NCBI RefSeq assembly: GCF_019145475.1
Contig: NZ_JAHTKI010000008.1
Coordinates: forward strand, 148,621 to 212,620
From: Pseudomonas botevensis
GTDB taxonomy: Bacteria > Pseudomonadota > Gammaproteobacteria > Pseudomonadales > Pseudomonadaceae
Direction: 5' to 3'
Length of the DNA: 64,000 nt
Under the pieces are notes generated by a model. That model searched no databases. It worked only from the letters and a program-made list of their open reading frames with translations, and was not told the DNA's origin. Below are positions 16,151 through 24,779 of the stretch, piece after piece. Within the stretch, counting starts at the first letter, position 1, and every line of letters begins with the position of its first letter. Both the position numbers and the translations under genes were made by a program.

Positions 16151-18010
16151 TCAGTCTGCGAGGTTATCCTTCCTTTTCACAGCGGCGAGGCAATCCTGAG
16201 GGATTTCCCATGAGCCCCTGCCGTTGCCACGCAACTCATTCTTTTGAAAGTCGCCGCGTCCTTTGGTCATAATTTTTACACCATAACTTTTGTTATTGAT
16301 GAACTGATTGCCAAACATTTCCGGGGAGCTGAATCCAGTAACTAGTGCCCCGGAATGCTCGTTTTCAGTGATAATATTCCCTTCAAACCGTCCCTTTCCA
16401 CGATTATGAACATAAACGCCTGACTGCTTTCCGTCACGAATGGTATTACGCCTGAACAGCGGTGTTGCTCCTGTACGGACCTCGAGACCAGCAAAACCAT
16501 TTCCAACAATTAGATTTTCTTCATATAAACCAGCGCCTTTGTCATAAATCATAAAGCCACCTTCTACATTGCTATGTACATGACAACGACGCACAATCGG
16601 ATTGCTTAGCTTATCTACGCCCACTCCTGCCAAAGTGTTTTTGAATATCTCATTATCTTCAATTACTCCGGCACCGCCGTCATGCACAAAAACCCCATTA
16701 CCTTTGCACCCATAAATTCGGTTACGGCGTACAGATGGACTAGCCTTCCAGATGAGAATTGCCGATTTATTATTGGAAAAAATCTCATTATCTTCAATTA
16801 CTCCGCGGCAATCATCTGACAAGTGAAGCCCATGTTTACCGCAATCATGTATACGGTTTCGCCTCAAGGTCGGATTAGCCTGCTCTCGGACGGCCACACC
16901 CGAGGCGGCGTTGTCAAAAATTTCATTATCCTCTAGCGTGCCAAATCCGTTTTTGTATATGAGCACACCGCTTTGCTTACTACCGTGGATACGGTTGCGA
17001 CGTAGTCGGGGATCGGCTCCGTCGTGAATGCCAATGCAGGATAAATTGTGCCCCGTAATATCACAGTCCTCGATATCCAAGCGCCCCTGGCCGATATCAA
17101 TACAAAATAGCTTGCTCTTTCCGGTCTGACGGAATGTCAGATTTGCAATACGCCCCATGCTCGCCATGAACCGAACAGCATTTCTGTCCTCCGCTTCAAT
17201 GACAACCTCGCCCATCGCACCTTCGCCAATGATCTCGATCGGCTTCTCTATTACTAACCCTTCACGATACAGGCCGGGACGGACCAAAACCCGATCACCC
17301 GGCGATGCAGCGCAAACGGCTTCGCTAATGCTGAGGAAATCGCCGCGGTGAAATGAATCAACAACATGACTTCTGGGAGCTGATAATGATCGGACCTGAT
17401 TCCTCTGAGCGATTTGAGCCCCGCTTGCTTCACTGACTGGCTCAGGAGGAACCTGCGTACCTACTTCATTTACAGCAGCCTCCTCCTTCACTTTTTCTGG
17501 CTCTCGCTCCATTGCCTGAACAATTTGCTTGGCCATGTCGGCCAACGCACGGCGCATCTCCGGCTTGGTAAATGGCTCAAACCGCAACTCTCGCCAATCA
17601 TAGTAATTTCGGCTGGCGATAACCTGCGCCAGTGAATCAGGATCTTTTTTATTCGGTCGACTCATTGCAGGACAATCGACGTAGTAAACCGGAAGAATCA
17701 GATCAGCGCGCCCCCTTGACTCTTCCCGCTTGAGAAACCGATCCAACTCTTTGCGGCAAGCGGTGCTCTTGAAGAACCCTGGTGTAATGATCGGAATCAG
17801 AAATGTAGATCCATCAATCGACTCATCCAAACGCTCGGCCCACTGCTGGCCCCAACTGATATCTTTCAGATCCTGAAAAATCTCGAACTTTTCGCCTGTC
17901 TGGATGCGGACTTCACCAGCCAGACGCTTACAGAAGTCTGTCAGTTGCCCTTCATCATGCTCATTGTCAAAACGCACATAACTCATGAAGCCAATGGGTT
18001 GCTTGCTCAT
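16151..18010 (-). CDS. TIR domain fused to a right-handed beta-helix
   Basis: 619 residues. Residues 1-165 form a TIR domain: opening GFMSYVRFDNEHDE, then FQDLKDISWGQQWAERLDESI, LIPIITPGFFKS, and the expected NADase glutamate E88 in CRKEL. A low-complexity linker (about 166-215) leads to a pectin-lyase-like right-handed beta-helix (about 216-605). The helix is opened by the usual SISEAVCAASPGDRVLVRPG segment. It holds six 46-residue repeats beginning near 332, 378, 423, 469, 515 and 561, each starting P..RRN.I and with E.NEIF.N half-way. The helix resembles that of F-box protein FBXO11. There is no signal peptide. The gene is clearly more AT-rich than its neighbours, and the ATG lacks a good ribosome-binding site. 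Function unknown; a defence or cell-suicide NADase is a hypothesis. Confidence 0.82.
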   Translation of the reverse strand: MSKQPIGFMSYVRFDNEHDEGQLTDFCKRLAGEVRIQTGEKFEIFQDLKDISWGQQWAERLDESIDGSTFLIPIITPGFFKSTACRKELDRFLKREESRGRADLILPVYYVDCPAMSRPNKKDPDSLAQVIASRNYYDWRELRFEPFTKPEMRRALADMAKQIVQAMEREPEKVKEEAAVNEVGTQVPPEPVSEASGAQIAQRNQVRSLSAPRSHVVDSFHRGDFLSISEAVCAASPGDRVLVRPGLYREGLVIEKPIEIIGEGAMGEVVIEAEDRNAVRFMASMGRIANLTFRQTGKSKLFCIDIGQGRLDIEDCDITGHNLSCIGIHDGADPRLRRNRIHGSKQSGVLIYKNGFGTLEDNEIFDNAASGVAVREQANPTLRRNRIHDCGKHGLHLSDDCRGVIEDNEIFSNNKSAILIWKASPSVRRNRIYGCKGNGVFVHDGGAGVIEDNEIFKNTLAGVGVDKLSNPIVRRCHVHSNVEGGFMIYDKGAGLYEENLIVGNGFAGLEVRTGATPLFRRNTIRDGKQSGVYVHNRGKGRFEGNIITENEHSGALVTGFSSPEMFGNQFINNKSYGVKIMTKGRGDFQKNELRGNGRGSWEIPQDCLAAVKRKDNLAD

Positions 18011-18186
18011 ATCACGCTGCTTGGTCGTCCAGTTTTATAAGCAACCCGCCTCACCAGGTTCCTTTCCGTTATCAACATACCGGTCCACAACGGGGACTTG
18101 GGAAAATGTTGGGCAATCACTTGCTTGGTGATCACATGGTCAAGGAAGATACTAATGCGCCACTACCCTGTCTACTCGACTCAAGA

Positions 18187-18729
18187 TCATTCCTCGGCGC
18201 TATGCACCACCACCAGCAACTGCGCCTGAACCTCCCCCACCGAGCGGAGCCGATGCGGCTTCTGCGCATTGAAATGCAACGCATCGCCCCGCTCCAGCAG
18301 CACCCGCTCGTTCATGAAATCCACTTCGACCCGGCCTTCGTGGACGAACAGGAATTCCTCGCCCAGATGCTCCTTGAAGGTCTTGTCGGTGAACTCGCTC
18401 GGCGGGTAGATGATGAACGGCAACAGGCTGCGCTCGCTGACCTGATGCGCCAGCACCGCATAACCGGGGCTCTGATCGTTGGCCGCCAGTGACTGGCGCT
18501 CGTGGCTGCGCACCAGGCTGTAGCTGTCGAGGCTGACGTTGTCTTCGGAGAACAGTTCCTCGACTTTCACGTTCAGCGCTTTCGCCAGTTTCAGCGCGGC
18601 GGCAATCGACGGGGTGTTCAGACCGCGCTCGACTTTCGACAGATAACTCTTGGTCATGCCGGATTTTTCCGCCAGTGCCTCAAGGGTAACGCCAAGTTTT
18701 TTTCTCAATAATTTCAAACGGATAGACAT
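18187..18729 (-). CDS. XRE-family regulator with C-terminal cupin
   Basis: 180 residues. A helix-turn-helix of the XRE type (about 1-65, LAEKSGMTKSYLSKVERG) is joined to a small cupin sensor domain (about 105-178, with EFLFVHEGRVEVDF and RGDALHFNAQKPHRLRS). Regulators of this build control sugar-acid, amine or amino-acid catabolic genes. It is divergent from the aldolase gene at 18890. A perfect palindrome plus half-site lies in the gap, the likely operator. It probably represses both its own and the aldolase promoter. Ligand unknown. Confidence 0.88.
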   Translation of the reverse strand: MSIRLKLLRKKLGVTLEALAEKSGMTKSYLSKVERGLNTPSIAAALKLAKALNVKVEELFSEDNVSLDSYSLVRSHERQSLAANDQSPGYAVLAHQVSERSLLPFIIYPPSEFTDKTFKEHLGEEFLFVHEGRVEVDFMNERVLLERGDALHFNAQKPHRLRSVGEVQAQLLVVVHSAEE

Positions 18730-18774
18730 GCGCAGCGGTTATTCCATCAAGGAAGCGACGATTCGTGCTTGCCA

Positions 18775-18810
18775 ATGACACTTTGTGTCATATAGCCTCT
18801 TTAGTGTCAT
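18775..18810. promoter_or_regulatory. Probable operator for the XRE-cupin regulator
   Basis: A perfect 17-base palindrome ATGACAC-TTT-GTGTCAT (18775-18791) is followed 11 bases later by a half-site AGTGTCAT (18803-18810). Both lie between the divergent regulator (start 18729) and aldolase (start 18890) genes. Confidence 0.65.
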
Positions 18811-18889
18811 TTGCGTACACCGAGAACCTTGCGAGCAACGGTGCAACGGCAAATCCGACGTCCATTGAACGATCCAAAGGACAACCGAT

Positions 18890-19672
18890 ATGGCCAAGAC
18901 ATTAGCACTACCCAAAGAGCAACTGGTCAAGCAGGCGCTGACCCAGATGCAAAACACCCTGGCGGATAATACGTGGACAGACCGGCAAAAGCTGGCCCTG
19001 ACCTGCCGGATCCTGTTCGAGAACGGTCACGACTCGGGCCTGGCCGGGCAAATCACCGCACGCGGCCCGCAGCCGGGCACCTACTACACCCAGCAACTGG
19101 GCCTGGGTTTCGATGAAATCACCGCGAGCAATCTGCTGCTGGTCAACGAAGACCTCGACGTGCTCGAAGGCCATGGCATGGCCAATCCGGCGAATCGTTT
19201 CCACAGTTGGGTATACCGCGCCCGGCCGGACGTGAACTGCATCATCCACACCCACCCGACCCATGTCGCCGCCCTGTCGATGCTGGAAGTGCCGTTGCAG
19301 ATTTCCCACATGGACCTGTGTCCGCTGTACGAAGACTGCGCGTTTCTCGAAGGCTGGCCGGGGGTGCCGGTGGGCAACGAAGAAGGTGAACTGATTGCCG
19401 GGGCGCTGGGCGACAAACGGGCGATCCTGCTCTCGCACCACGGCCAGTTGTCGACCGGGGCGAGCATCGAGGAAGCCTGTGTCATCGCGCAACTGATCGA
19501 GCGCGCAGCCAAATTGCAATTGCTGGCGATGGCCGCCGGGACGATCAAGCCGATCATTCCCGAACTGGGACGCGAAGCCCATGACTGGGTGTCCAAACCC
19601 AAGCGCCACGCCGCCGCGTTCAACTACTACGCTCGGCAGAACCTGCGCCAACACGCCGATTGCCTGAACTGA
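18890..19672 (+). CDS. Class II aldolase/adducin family protein
   Basis: 260 residues of the class II aldolase/adducin family (relatives of fuculose-phosphate aldolase and ribulose-phosphate epimerase). These use a divalent metal held by histidines. Seen here are HTHPTH (H120, H122, H125) and HHG (H183, H184), plus the opening DSGLAGQITAR. The catalytic acid is not obvious by eye. It starts 25 bases before the next gene, a DapA-like lyase, and both are probably controlled by the divergent XRE-cupin regulator. This pairing suggests a short catabolic route for a keto or sugar acid. Substrate unknown. Confidence 0.85.
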   Translation: MAKTLALPKEQLVKQALTQMQNTLADNTWTDRQKLALTCRILFENGHDSGLAGQITARGPQPGTYYTQQLGLGFDEITASNLLLVNEDLDVLEGHGMANPANRFHSWVYRARPDVNCIIHTHPTHVAALSMLEVPLQISHMDLCPLYEDCAFLEGWPGVPVGNEEGELIAGALGDKRAILLSHHGQLSTGASIEEACVIAQLIERAAKLQLLAMAAGTIKPIIPELGREAHDWVSKPKRHAAAFNYYARQNLRQHADCLN

Positions 19673-19697
19673 AACCCTTTTTCACGGAGACACGTCC

Positions 19698-20579
19698 ATG
19701 TCCAACATTCACGGCATCATCGGCTACACCATCACCCCGTTCGGCGCCAACGGCGAAGGCCTCGACCTGCCCGCCCTCGGCCGCTCCATCGACCGCCTGA
19801 TCGAAAGCGGCGTCCACGCCATCGCCCCGCTGGGCAGCACCGGCGAAGGCGCGTACCTGAGCGACGCCGAGTGGGATCAGGTCGCCGAATTCAGCATCAG
19901 GCATGTCGCCCGACGCGTACCGACCGTGGTCAGCGTATCCGACCTGACCACCGCCAAAGCCGTGCGTCGCGCGCGCTTCGCCGAAGCCCACGGCGCCGAC
20001 GTGGTGATGGTGCTGCCGGCGTCCTACTGGAAACTCAGCGAAGCGGAAATCCTCGCCCATTACCGCGCCATCGGCGACAGCATCGGCGTGCCGATCATGC
20101 TCTACAACAACCCGGCCACCAGTGGCACCGACATGTCGGTCGAACTGATTCTGCGCATCGTCAACAGCGTGGAAAACGTGACCATGGTCAAGGAAAGCAC
20201 CGGCGACATCCAGCGCATGCACAAGCTGCAATTGCTCGGTGATGGGCAGATTCCGTTCTACAACGGCTGCAATCCGCTGGCGCTGGAAGCCTTCGCTGCC
20301 GGGGCCAAAGGCTGGTGTACGGCGGCGCCGAACCTGATCCCGCAACTCAATCTGGATCTGTACGAAGCCACATTGGCCGGTGACCTGGGCAAGGCGCGGG
20401 AGCTGTTCTACCGCCAGTTGCCGCTGCTGGACTTCATCCTCAAGGGTGGATTGCCGGCGACGATCAAGGCCGGTTTGCGGGCAACCGGCCTGGAAGCGGG
20501 CGACCCGCGCCTGCCGGTGTTCCCGCTGAGCGAGGCCGGGCGCAGTCAACTGCAAGAATTGCTCACCGCCCTGCGCTGA
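19698..20579 (+). CDS. DapA-family (dihydrodipicolinate synthase/NAL) lyase
   Basis: 293 residues of the class I aldolase family that includes dihydrodipicolinate synthase, N-acetylneuraminate lyase and keto-deoxy acid aldolases. The Schiff-base lysine is K165 (in MVKESTGD), with the partner Y136 (in LYNNPATSG). The phosphate or carboxylate loop GSTGEG is at 46-51. The operon with a class II aldolase and an XRE-cupin regulator argues for a catabolic role rather than lysine synthesis. An ATG with GGAGA upstream gives the usual family start. A REP pair follows directly. Confidence 0.87.
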   Translation: MSNIHGIIGYTITPFGANGEGLDLPALGRSIDRLIESGVHAIAPLGSTGEGAYLSDAEWDQVAEFSIRHVARRVPTVVSVSDLTTAKAVRRARFAEAHGADVVMVLPASYWKLSEAEILAHYRAIGDSIGVPIMLYNNPATSGTDMSVELILRIVNSVENVTMVKESTGDIQRMHKLQLLGDGQIPFYNGCNPLALEAFAAGAKGWCTAAPNLIPQLNLDLYEATLAGDLGKARELFYRQLPLLDFILKGGLPATIKAGLRATGLEAGDPRLPVFPLSEAGRSQLQELLTALR

Positions 20580-20584
20580 AACCT

Positions 20585-20672
20585 GTGGGAGCGGGCGTGC
20601 TCGCGAAGAGGAAGTGTCCGGCGACGGCGACGTTGCCTGACACACCGTTTTCGCGAGCAAGCCCACTCCCAC
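20585..20672. repeat. REP element pair
   Basis: Inverted pair GTGGGAGCGGGCGTGCTCGCG ... CGCGAGCAAGCCCACTCCCAC (two arms of about 22 bases) around a 45-base centre, in the gap between convergent genes. This is the standard Pseudomonas REP doublet. Confidence 0.85.
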
Positions 20673-20716
20673 ATTGGACTGTGTTGCATGCCCGAGACTG
20701 TTGTTCCCACACAGGA

Positions 20717-21061
20717 TCAGAGCACAGGCAAAGTCTTGTCCTTGATGGTCTTCGTCGGCCCGTTGGCCTTGACGCTGGCGATGCCTTTGTCACAGGCCGA
20801 GTCGGAAGAATAGGACTCGCTGCCGCCGATGATCTGGTGGTTGGCGGCCTTGAGGTTGAAGTACGGATGGCCGTCCTTCGTCAGTTTTTTCTCGTAGCGC
20901 TCATCCAGCGGACTGTTGGCCTGCACCGAGGCAATGCCGTTTTCGGCGGCGCTGCGGGTGGTGTACAACTCGCTGGTCAGAATGGTTTCGGCATTCGCCG
21001 CTTTCAGCACGAACCTGAACTGGCCGTTGCTGCTTTTGCTCAATTCATACCATCCGGACAT
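20717..21061 (-). CDS. YegP family protein (two DUF1508 repeats)
   Basis: 114 residues made of two tandem DUF1508/YegP repeats: FRFVLKAANAETILTSELY...GIASVQANS and PYFNLKAANHQIIGGSESY...GIASVKANG. Small cytoplasmic proteins of this family are widespread and uncharacterised. The ATG at 21061 is preceded by AAGGAG; an in-frame ATG further upstream would run into the neighbouring gene and is not used. It lies 22 bases downstream of the PfpI-family gene on the same strand and is probably co-transcribed. Confidence 0.85.
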   Translation of the reverse strand: MSGWYELSKSSNGQFRFVLKAANAETILTSELYTTRSAAENGIASVQANSPLDERYEKKLTKDGHPYFNLKAANHQIIGGSESYSSDSACDKGIASVKANGPTKTIKDKTLPVL

Positions 21062-21083
21062 GCTGCTTCTCCTTATCGACGGG

Positions 21084-21665
21084 TCAAAGGGTAATTTTAG
21101 TGCCCAGCAGGCCAAGGAACCCCGCCAGCCAGTTCGGGTGCGCCGGCCAGGCCGGAGCGGTGGCCAGGTTGCCCTGGACATGGCCGTCGGTCACCGGGAT
21201 GTCGATGTACGTCCCGCCGGCCAGGCGTACTTCCGGGGCACAGGCCGGATAGGCGCTGCACTCACGACCTTCGAGAATCCCCGCCGCCGCCAGCAGTTGC
21301 GCACCGTGACAAACGGCGGCAATCGGTTTGCCGGCCTGGTCGAAGGCGCGCACCAGTTCCAGGACTTTTTCGTTCAGCCGCAAGTATTCCGGCGCACGAC
21401 CGCCCGGCACCAGCAGCGCGTCGTAATCCGCCGCGTTGACCTTGGCGAAATCGAAATTCAGGGCGAACAGGTGACCGGGTTTTTCGCTGTAGGTCTGGTC
21501 GCCTTCAAAGTCGTGGATCGCCGTGCGCACTGTCTTGCCGGCGGCCTTGTCCGGACACACGGCGTGGACGATGTGCCCGACCATCTGCAAGGCCTGGAAC
21601 GGCACCATCACTTCGTAGTCTTCGACGTAATCGCCGACCAGCATCAGGATCTTCTTCGCGGCCAT
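21084..21665 (-). CDS. DJ-1/PfpI family protein
   Basis: 193 residues of the DJ-1/PfpI superfamily. The nucleophile elbow AVCHGAQLL places Cys119 and His120, and the conserved acid in GDYVEDYEV is E15. Members act as glyoxalase/deglycase-type or redox-protective proteins, and the annotated peptidase role of many is doubtful. The ATG at 21665 has AGAGGAG upstream. It is divergent from the EamA transporter and lies upstream of yegP on the same strand. Confidence 0.87.
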   Translation of the reverse strand: MAAKKILMLVGDYVEDYEVMVPFQALQMVGHIVHAVCPDKAAGKTVRTAIHDFEGDQTYSEKPGHLFALNFDFAKVNAADYDALLVPGGRAPEYLRLNEKVLELVRAFDQAGKPIAAVCHGAQLLAAAGILEGRECSAYPACAPEVRLAGGTYIDIPVTDGHVQGNLATAPAWPAHPNWLAGFLGLLGTKITL

Positions 21666-21748
21666 GGGGCGGACTCCTCTGGGAAATGCGTTGGAGTATT
21701 CAAAGTAGTCGTTATCTGGCACGGCGGCTTTGAAAACGACGGAACTCC

Positions 21749-21775
21749 TGTGGGAACGGGCTTGCCCGCGAAGGC
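21749..21775. repeat. REP element (single)
   Basis: TGTGGGAACGGGCTTGCCCGCGAAGG, one REP unit between divergent genes. Confidence 0.75.
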
Positions 21776-21842
21776 CTGCGCAAACTGTACCGATCAGTCC
21801 GTGCCTAGCTGTAGCAGCGGCCCGGCTGCGGTTTGTGGCTAG

Positions 21843-22775
21843 ATGAAGACACCTCCCTGCCACCTTCGATTTCTGGTTGCCATCATGTCTTCACGCGAGA
21901 ACACCGGCATGGCCCTCGGCCTGCTCGGGGTTGTGATTTTCAGCCTCACCCTGCCCTTCACCCGCATCGTGGTGCAGGAACTGCACCCGCTGCTCAACGG
22001 CCTGGGCCGCGCGTTGTTCGCGGCGATTCCGGCGGCGTTGCTGTTGCTGTGGCGCCGCGAGAAATGGCCGACCTGGGCGCAAATCAAAGGCCTGAGCCTG
22101 GTGATCGCCGGGGTGATCCTCGGGTTTCCGGTGCTGTCAGCGTGGGCCATGCAGACGCTGCCGGCGTCTCACGGGGCGCTGGTCAACGGTTTGCAGCCGC
22201 TGTGCGTGGCGCTGTACGCCGCATGGCTGTCCCATGAACGTCCGTCGAAAGCCTTCTGGGCCTGCGCGGCGCTGGGCAGTGCGCTGGTGCTCGGTTATGC
22301 GCTGTACACCGGCGCCGGCAGCATTCAGGCCGGCGACTTGCTGATGCTCGGCGCGATCGCGGTGGGTGGCCTGGGTTACGCCGAAGGTGGCCGACTGGCC
22401 AAAGAGATGGGCGGCTGGCAGGTGATCTGCTGGGCGCTGGTGCTGTCGACGCCGCTGCTGATCGGCCCGGTGTGGTATCTGGCCGTGCAGCATCATGGCG
22501 CGGTGTCGGCCAAGACCTGGTGGGCCTTTGGCTACGTGGCGCTGTTCTCGCAGTTCATCGGATTTTTCGCCTGGTACGCCGGGCTGGCCATGGGTGGCAT
22601 CGCCCGGGTCAGTCAGATCCAGTTGTTGCAGATCTTCTTCACCATCGCGTTTTCGGCGCTGTTCTTCGGTGAACATGTCGAGCCGATCACCTGGGTGTTT
22701 GCCTGCGGCGTGATTGCGACCGTCATGCTCGGTCGCAAGACCGCTGTGCGCCCCGCGCGCACCGCCACGGCCTGA
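21843..22775 (+). CDS. EamA/DMT-family transporter
   Basis: 310 residues with ten hydrophobic segments in two EamA repeats, a full-length drug/metabolite superfamily exporter of the inner membrane. Seen motifs are [17 protein letters not shown] in the first repeat and [23 protein letters not shown] in the second. The start is uncertain: ATG at 21843 or, more in line with the family, ATG at 21885 ([12 protein letters not shown]). It converges with the methyltransferase gene with no space between stop codons. Substrate unknown. Confidence 0.82.
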   Translation: MKTPPCHLRFLVAIMSSRENTGMALGLLGVVIFSLTLPFTRIVVQELHPLLNGLGRALFAAIPAALLLLWRREKWPTWAQIKGLSLVIAGVILGFPVLSAWAMQTLPASHGALVNGLQPLCVALYAAWLSHERPSKAFWACAALGSALVLGYALYTGAGSIQAGDLLMLGAIAVGGLGYAEGGRLAKEMGGWQVICWALVLSTPLLIGPVWYLAVQHHGAVSAKTWWAFGYVALFSQFIGFFAWYAGLAMGGIARVSQIQLLQIFFTIAFSALFFGEHVEPITWVFACGVIATVMLGRKTAVRPARTATA

Positions 22776-23993
22776 TCAGGCCAGATAACCGTCCGCCCGC
22801 AGCAGGCTTTCCAGGCAGTGCTCGCTGATGTGGTAGAACTCCTTCAGCTCCTGGATTTTCACCAGCAACCGGGCCGGATCCACCGGCTCGGCGCGTTTGA
22901 CGGCGAGGATCATCTTGTTCTTGTTGGTGTGTTCCAGGGAGATGAACTCGAACACCTTCGTCTCGTAACCACAGGCCTCGAGGAACAACGCGCGCAGGCT
23001 GTCGGTGACCATTTCCGCCTGTTGGCCCAGATGCAGACCGTATTGCAGCATCGGCTTGAGCAGCGCCGGGCTCTGGATCTGCAGGCGGATCTGCTTGTGG
23101 CAGCACGGCGAGCACATGATGATCGACGCACCGGAGCGGATGCCGGTGTGGATCGCGTAGTCGGTGGCGATGTCGCAGGCATGCAGGGCGATCATCACTT
23201 CCAGTTCGCTCGGCGCCACGCTGCGCACATCACCACACTTGAACACCAGCCCCGGGTGTTCCAGCTTCTGCGCGGCGACGTTGCACAGGTTGACCATTTC
23301 TTCGCGCAACTCGACGCCGGTGACTTCGCCTTCGGCCTTCAGGGTATTGCGCAGGTAATCGTGGATGGCGAACGTCAGGTAACCCTTGCCCGAACCGAAA
23401 TCCGCCACCCGCACCGGTTTGTCCAGGGCCAACGGTGACGAAGTCAGGGCGTGGCTGAACACTTCGATGAACTTGTTGATCTGTTTCCACTTGCGCGACA
23501 TCGCCGGAATCAATTCCTGCTGGGCGTTGGTCACGCCGAGGTCCTTGAGAAACGGCCGGCTCAGTTCGAGGAAGCGGTTTTTCTCGCGGTTATGCTCGGC
23601 GGATGGCGCTTCGCGCAATTGCTGGGGTTTGCTCTTGAACAGCGAACTCTTGCCCTTTTTGCTGTATTCGAGCTGGGCTTCGTCGCTCAGCGCCAGCAAA
23701 TGGGCATTCTTGAACGCGGCCGGCAGCAGCGCGGCGATGCTTTCGACGCCTTCGGCCAGCGGCAGGTTCTTGGTGATGTCACGGGTCTTGTAGCGATAAA
23801 CGAAGGACAGGCAAGGCTGCGCCTTGACCGTCACCGGCTTGATGATGATCCGCTGCAGATCGGCTTCTTCGCCGACGTACTTGGCCAGCACCAGTTTGAT
23901 AAAGCCGTTCTGTTCGAGGCTGGTCTGCAGCAATTCGATGAACTGGGCGTGGTGATCTGGCGCGGGTTTAGCGGTGGGGGCGGTGACAGACAT
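22776..23993 (-). CDS. Class I SAM-dependent methyltransferase
   Basis: 405 residues. An N-terminal domain of about 170 residues precedes a class I methyltransferase domain with the SAM motif DFGSGKGY (198-205) and VELREEM (about 227-233). The feature CSPCCHKQI (294-302) is shared with the Methyltransf_32 group, several of which act on RNA or glutathione-S-transferase-like substrates. It stands alone. The target is not known from sequence. Confidence 0.75.
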   Translation of the reverse strand: MSVTAPTAKPAPDHHAQFIELLQTSLEQNGFIKLVLAKYVGEEADLQRIIIKPVTVKAQPCLSFVYRYKTRDITKNLPLAEGVESIAALLPAAFKNAHLLALSDEAQLEYSKKGKSSLFKSKPQQLREAPSAEHNREKNRFLELSRPFLKDLGVTNAQQELIPAMSRKWKQINKFIEVFSHALTSSPLALDKPVRVADFGSGKGYLTFAIHDYLRNTLKAEGEVTGVELREEMVNLCNVAAQKLEHPGLVFKCGDVRSVAPSELEVMIALHACDIATDYAIHTGIRSGASIIMCSPCCHKQIRLQIQSPALLKPMLQYGLHLGQQAEMVTDSLRALFLEACGYETKVFEFISLEHTNKNKMILAVKRAEPVDPARLLVKIQELKEFYHISEHCLESLLRADGYLA

Positions 23994-24128
23994 GAAAAAA
24001 ACAGCCTCGGGCGGGGCGAAACGGGAATGGCGGGTATTTTAGGGGGGATGGAGGTTTGGGACACGCAGTTATTTACTCAGTGGTCCTGAAAAGCGCCCCC
24101 TCACCCTCCGGGTGAGGGCATTCAGAAA

Positions 24129-24746
24129 CTACCCCAGAACCACCAACCGATTCGGCAACTCGTTCCTCACCTGCGTCACCGGCACATGCACCCTGAGCAA
24201 TTCACCGCACGCCTCGATACAGGTCACGAACCCCTCGAGCGTGCGCCCCTGGCGCACCTGTTCGGTAAACGCCGCGACAATCGAATCCCAGCATTTGTTG
24301 TCCAGCCGTCCGGAAATCCCTTCGTCCACGAGGATTTCCACATAACGCTCGGCCTCGCAGACAAAAATCAGCATCCCGGTGCTGCCGACCGTGTGGTGCA
24401 GGTTCTGTTCGAGAAACTGCCGGCGCGCCAGGTTCGAGGCGCGCCAGTGCCGGACCCGGCGCGGCACCAGATGGGTGGTGATCTTCGGCAGGCGAAACAC
24501 CAGGCACAGCACGATGAACAGCCCCCACTGCACCAGCAACAGGCTGCGCAGGGTCAGCCACCCGGTCAGGTAGTGGACGACGCCCGGCACCACCAGCGCC
24601 AGCAGGCTGGCCCATAGCAGCGGGATGTAGGCGTAGTCATCGGCGCGGGCCGCCAGCACCGTCACCAGTTCCGCGTCGGTATCGCGCTCGACCCGGGCGA
24701 TGGCCTCGGCGACCTTGCGCTGTTCGTGTTCAGTCAGTAATGCCAT
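24129..24746 (-). CDS. TPM-domain membrane protein
   Basis: 205 residues. An N-terminal segment HEQRKVAEAIARVERDTDAELVTVLAARADDY opens the TPM fold and is interrupted by two membrane helices (about 40-60 and 68-88). The rest of the TPM domain follows (LIFVCEAERYVEILVDEGISGRL and DNKCWDSIVAAFTEQVRQG). It is the third gene of a LemA-TPM-TPM operon, 33 bases after the glycine-rich TPM gene. Such groups are widespread and linked to membrane stress or protein assembly, without known activity. Confidence 0.8.
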   Translation of the reverse strand: MALLTEHEQRKVAEAIARVERDTDAELVTVLAARADDYAYIPLLWASLLALVVPGVVHYLTGWLTLRSLLLVQWGLFIVLCLVFRLPKITTHLVPRRVRHWRASNLARRQFLEQNLHHTVGSTGMLIFVCEAERYVEILVDEGISGRLDNKCWDSIVAAFTEQVRQGRTLEGFVTCIEACGELLRVHVPVTQVRNELPNRLVVLG

Positions 24747-24779
24747 GTCGTGAAATGCCTGCTCGCTATTATTGTTATC

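Noticed and set aside
16190..17020. Regular repeats considered as a CRISPR or tandem DNA repeat
   Set aside because: The period of 138 bases is in frame and encodes beta-helix coils; there are no spacers or short identical repeats.
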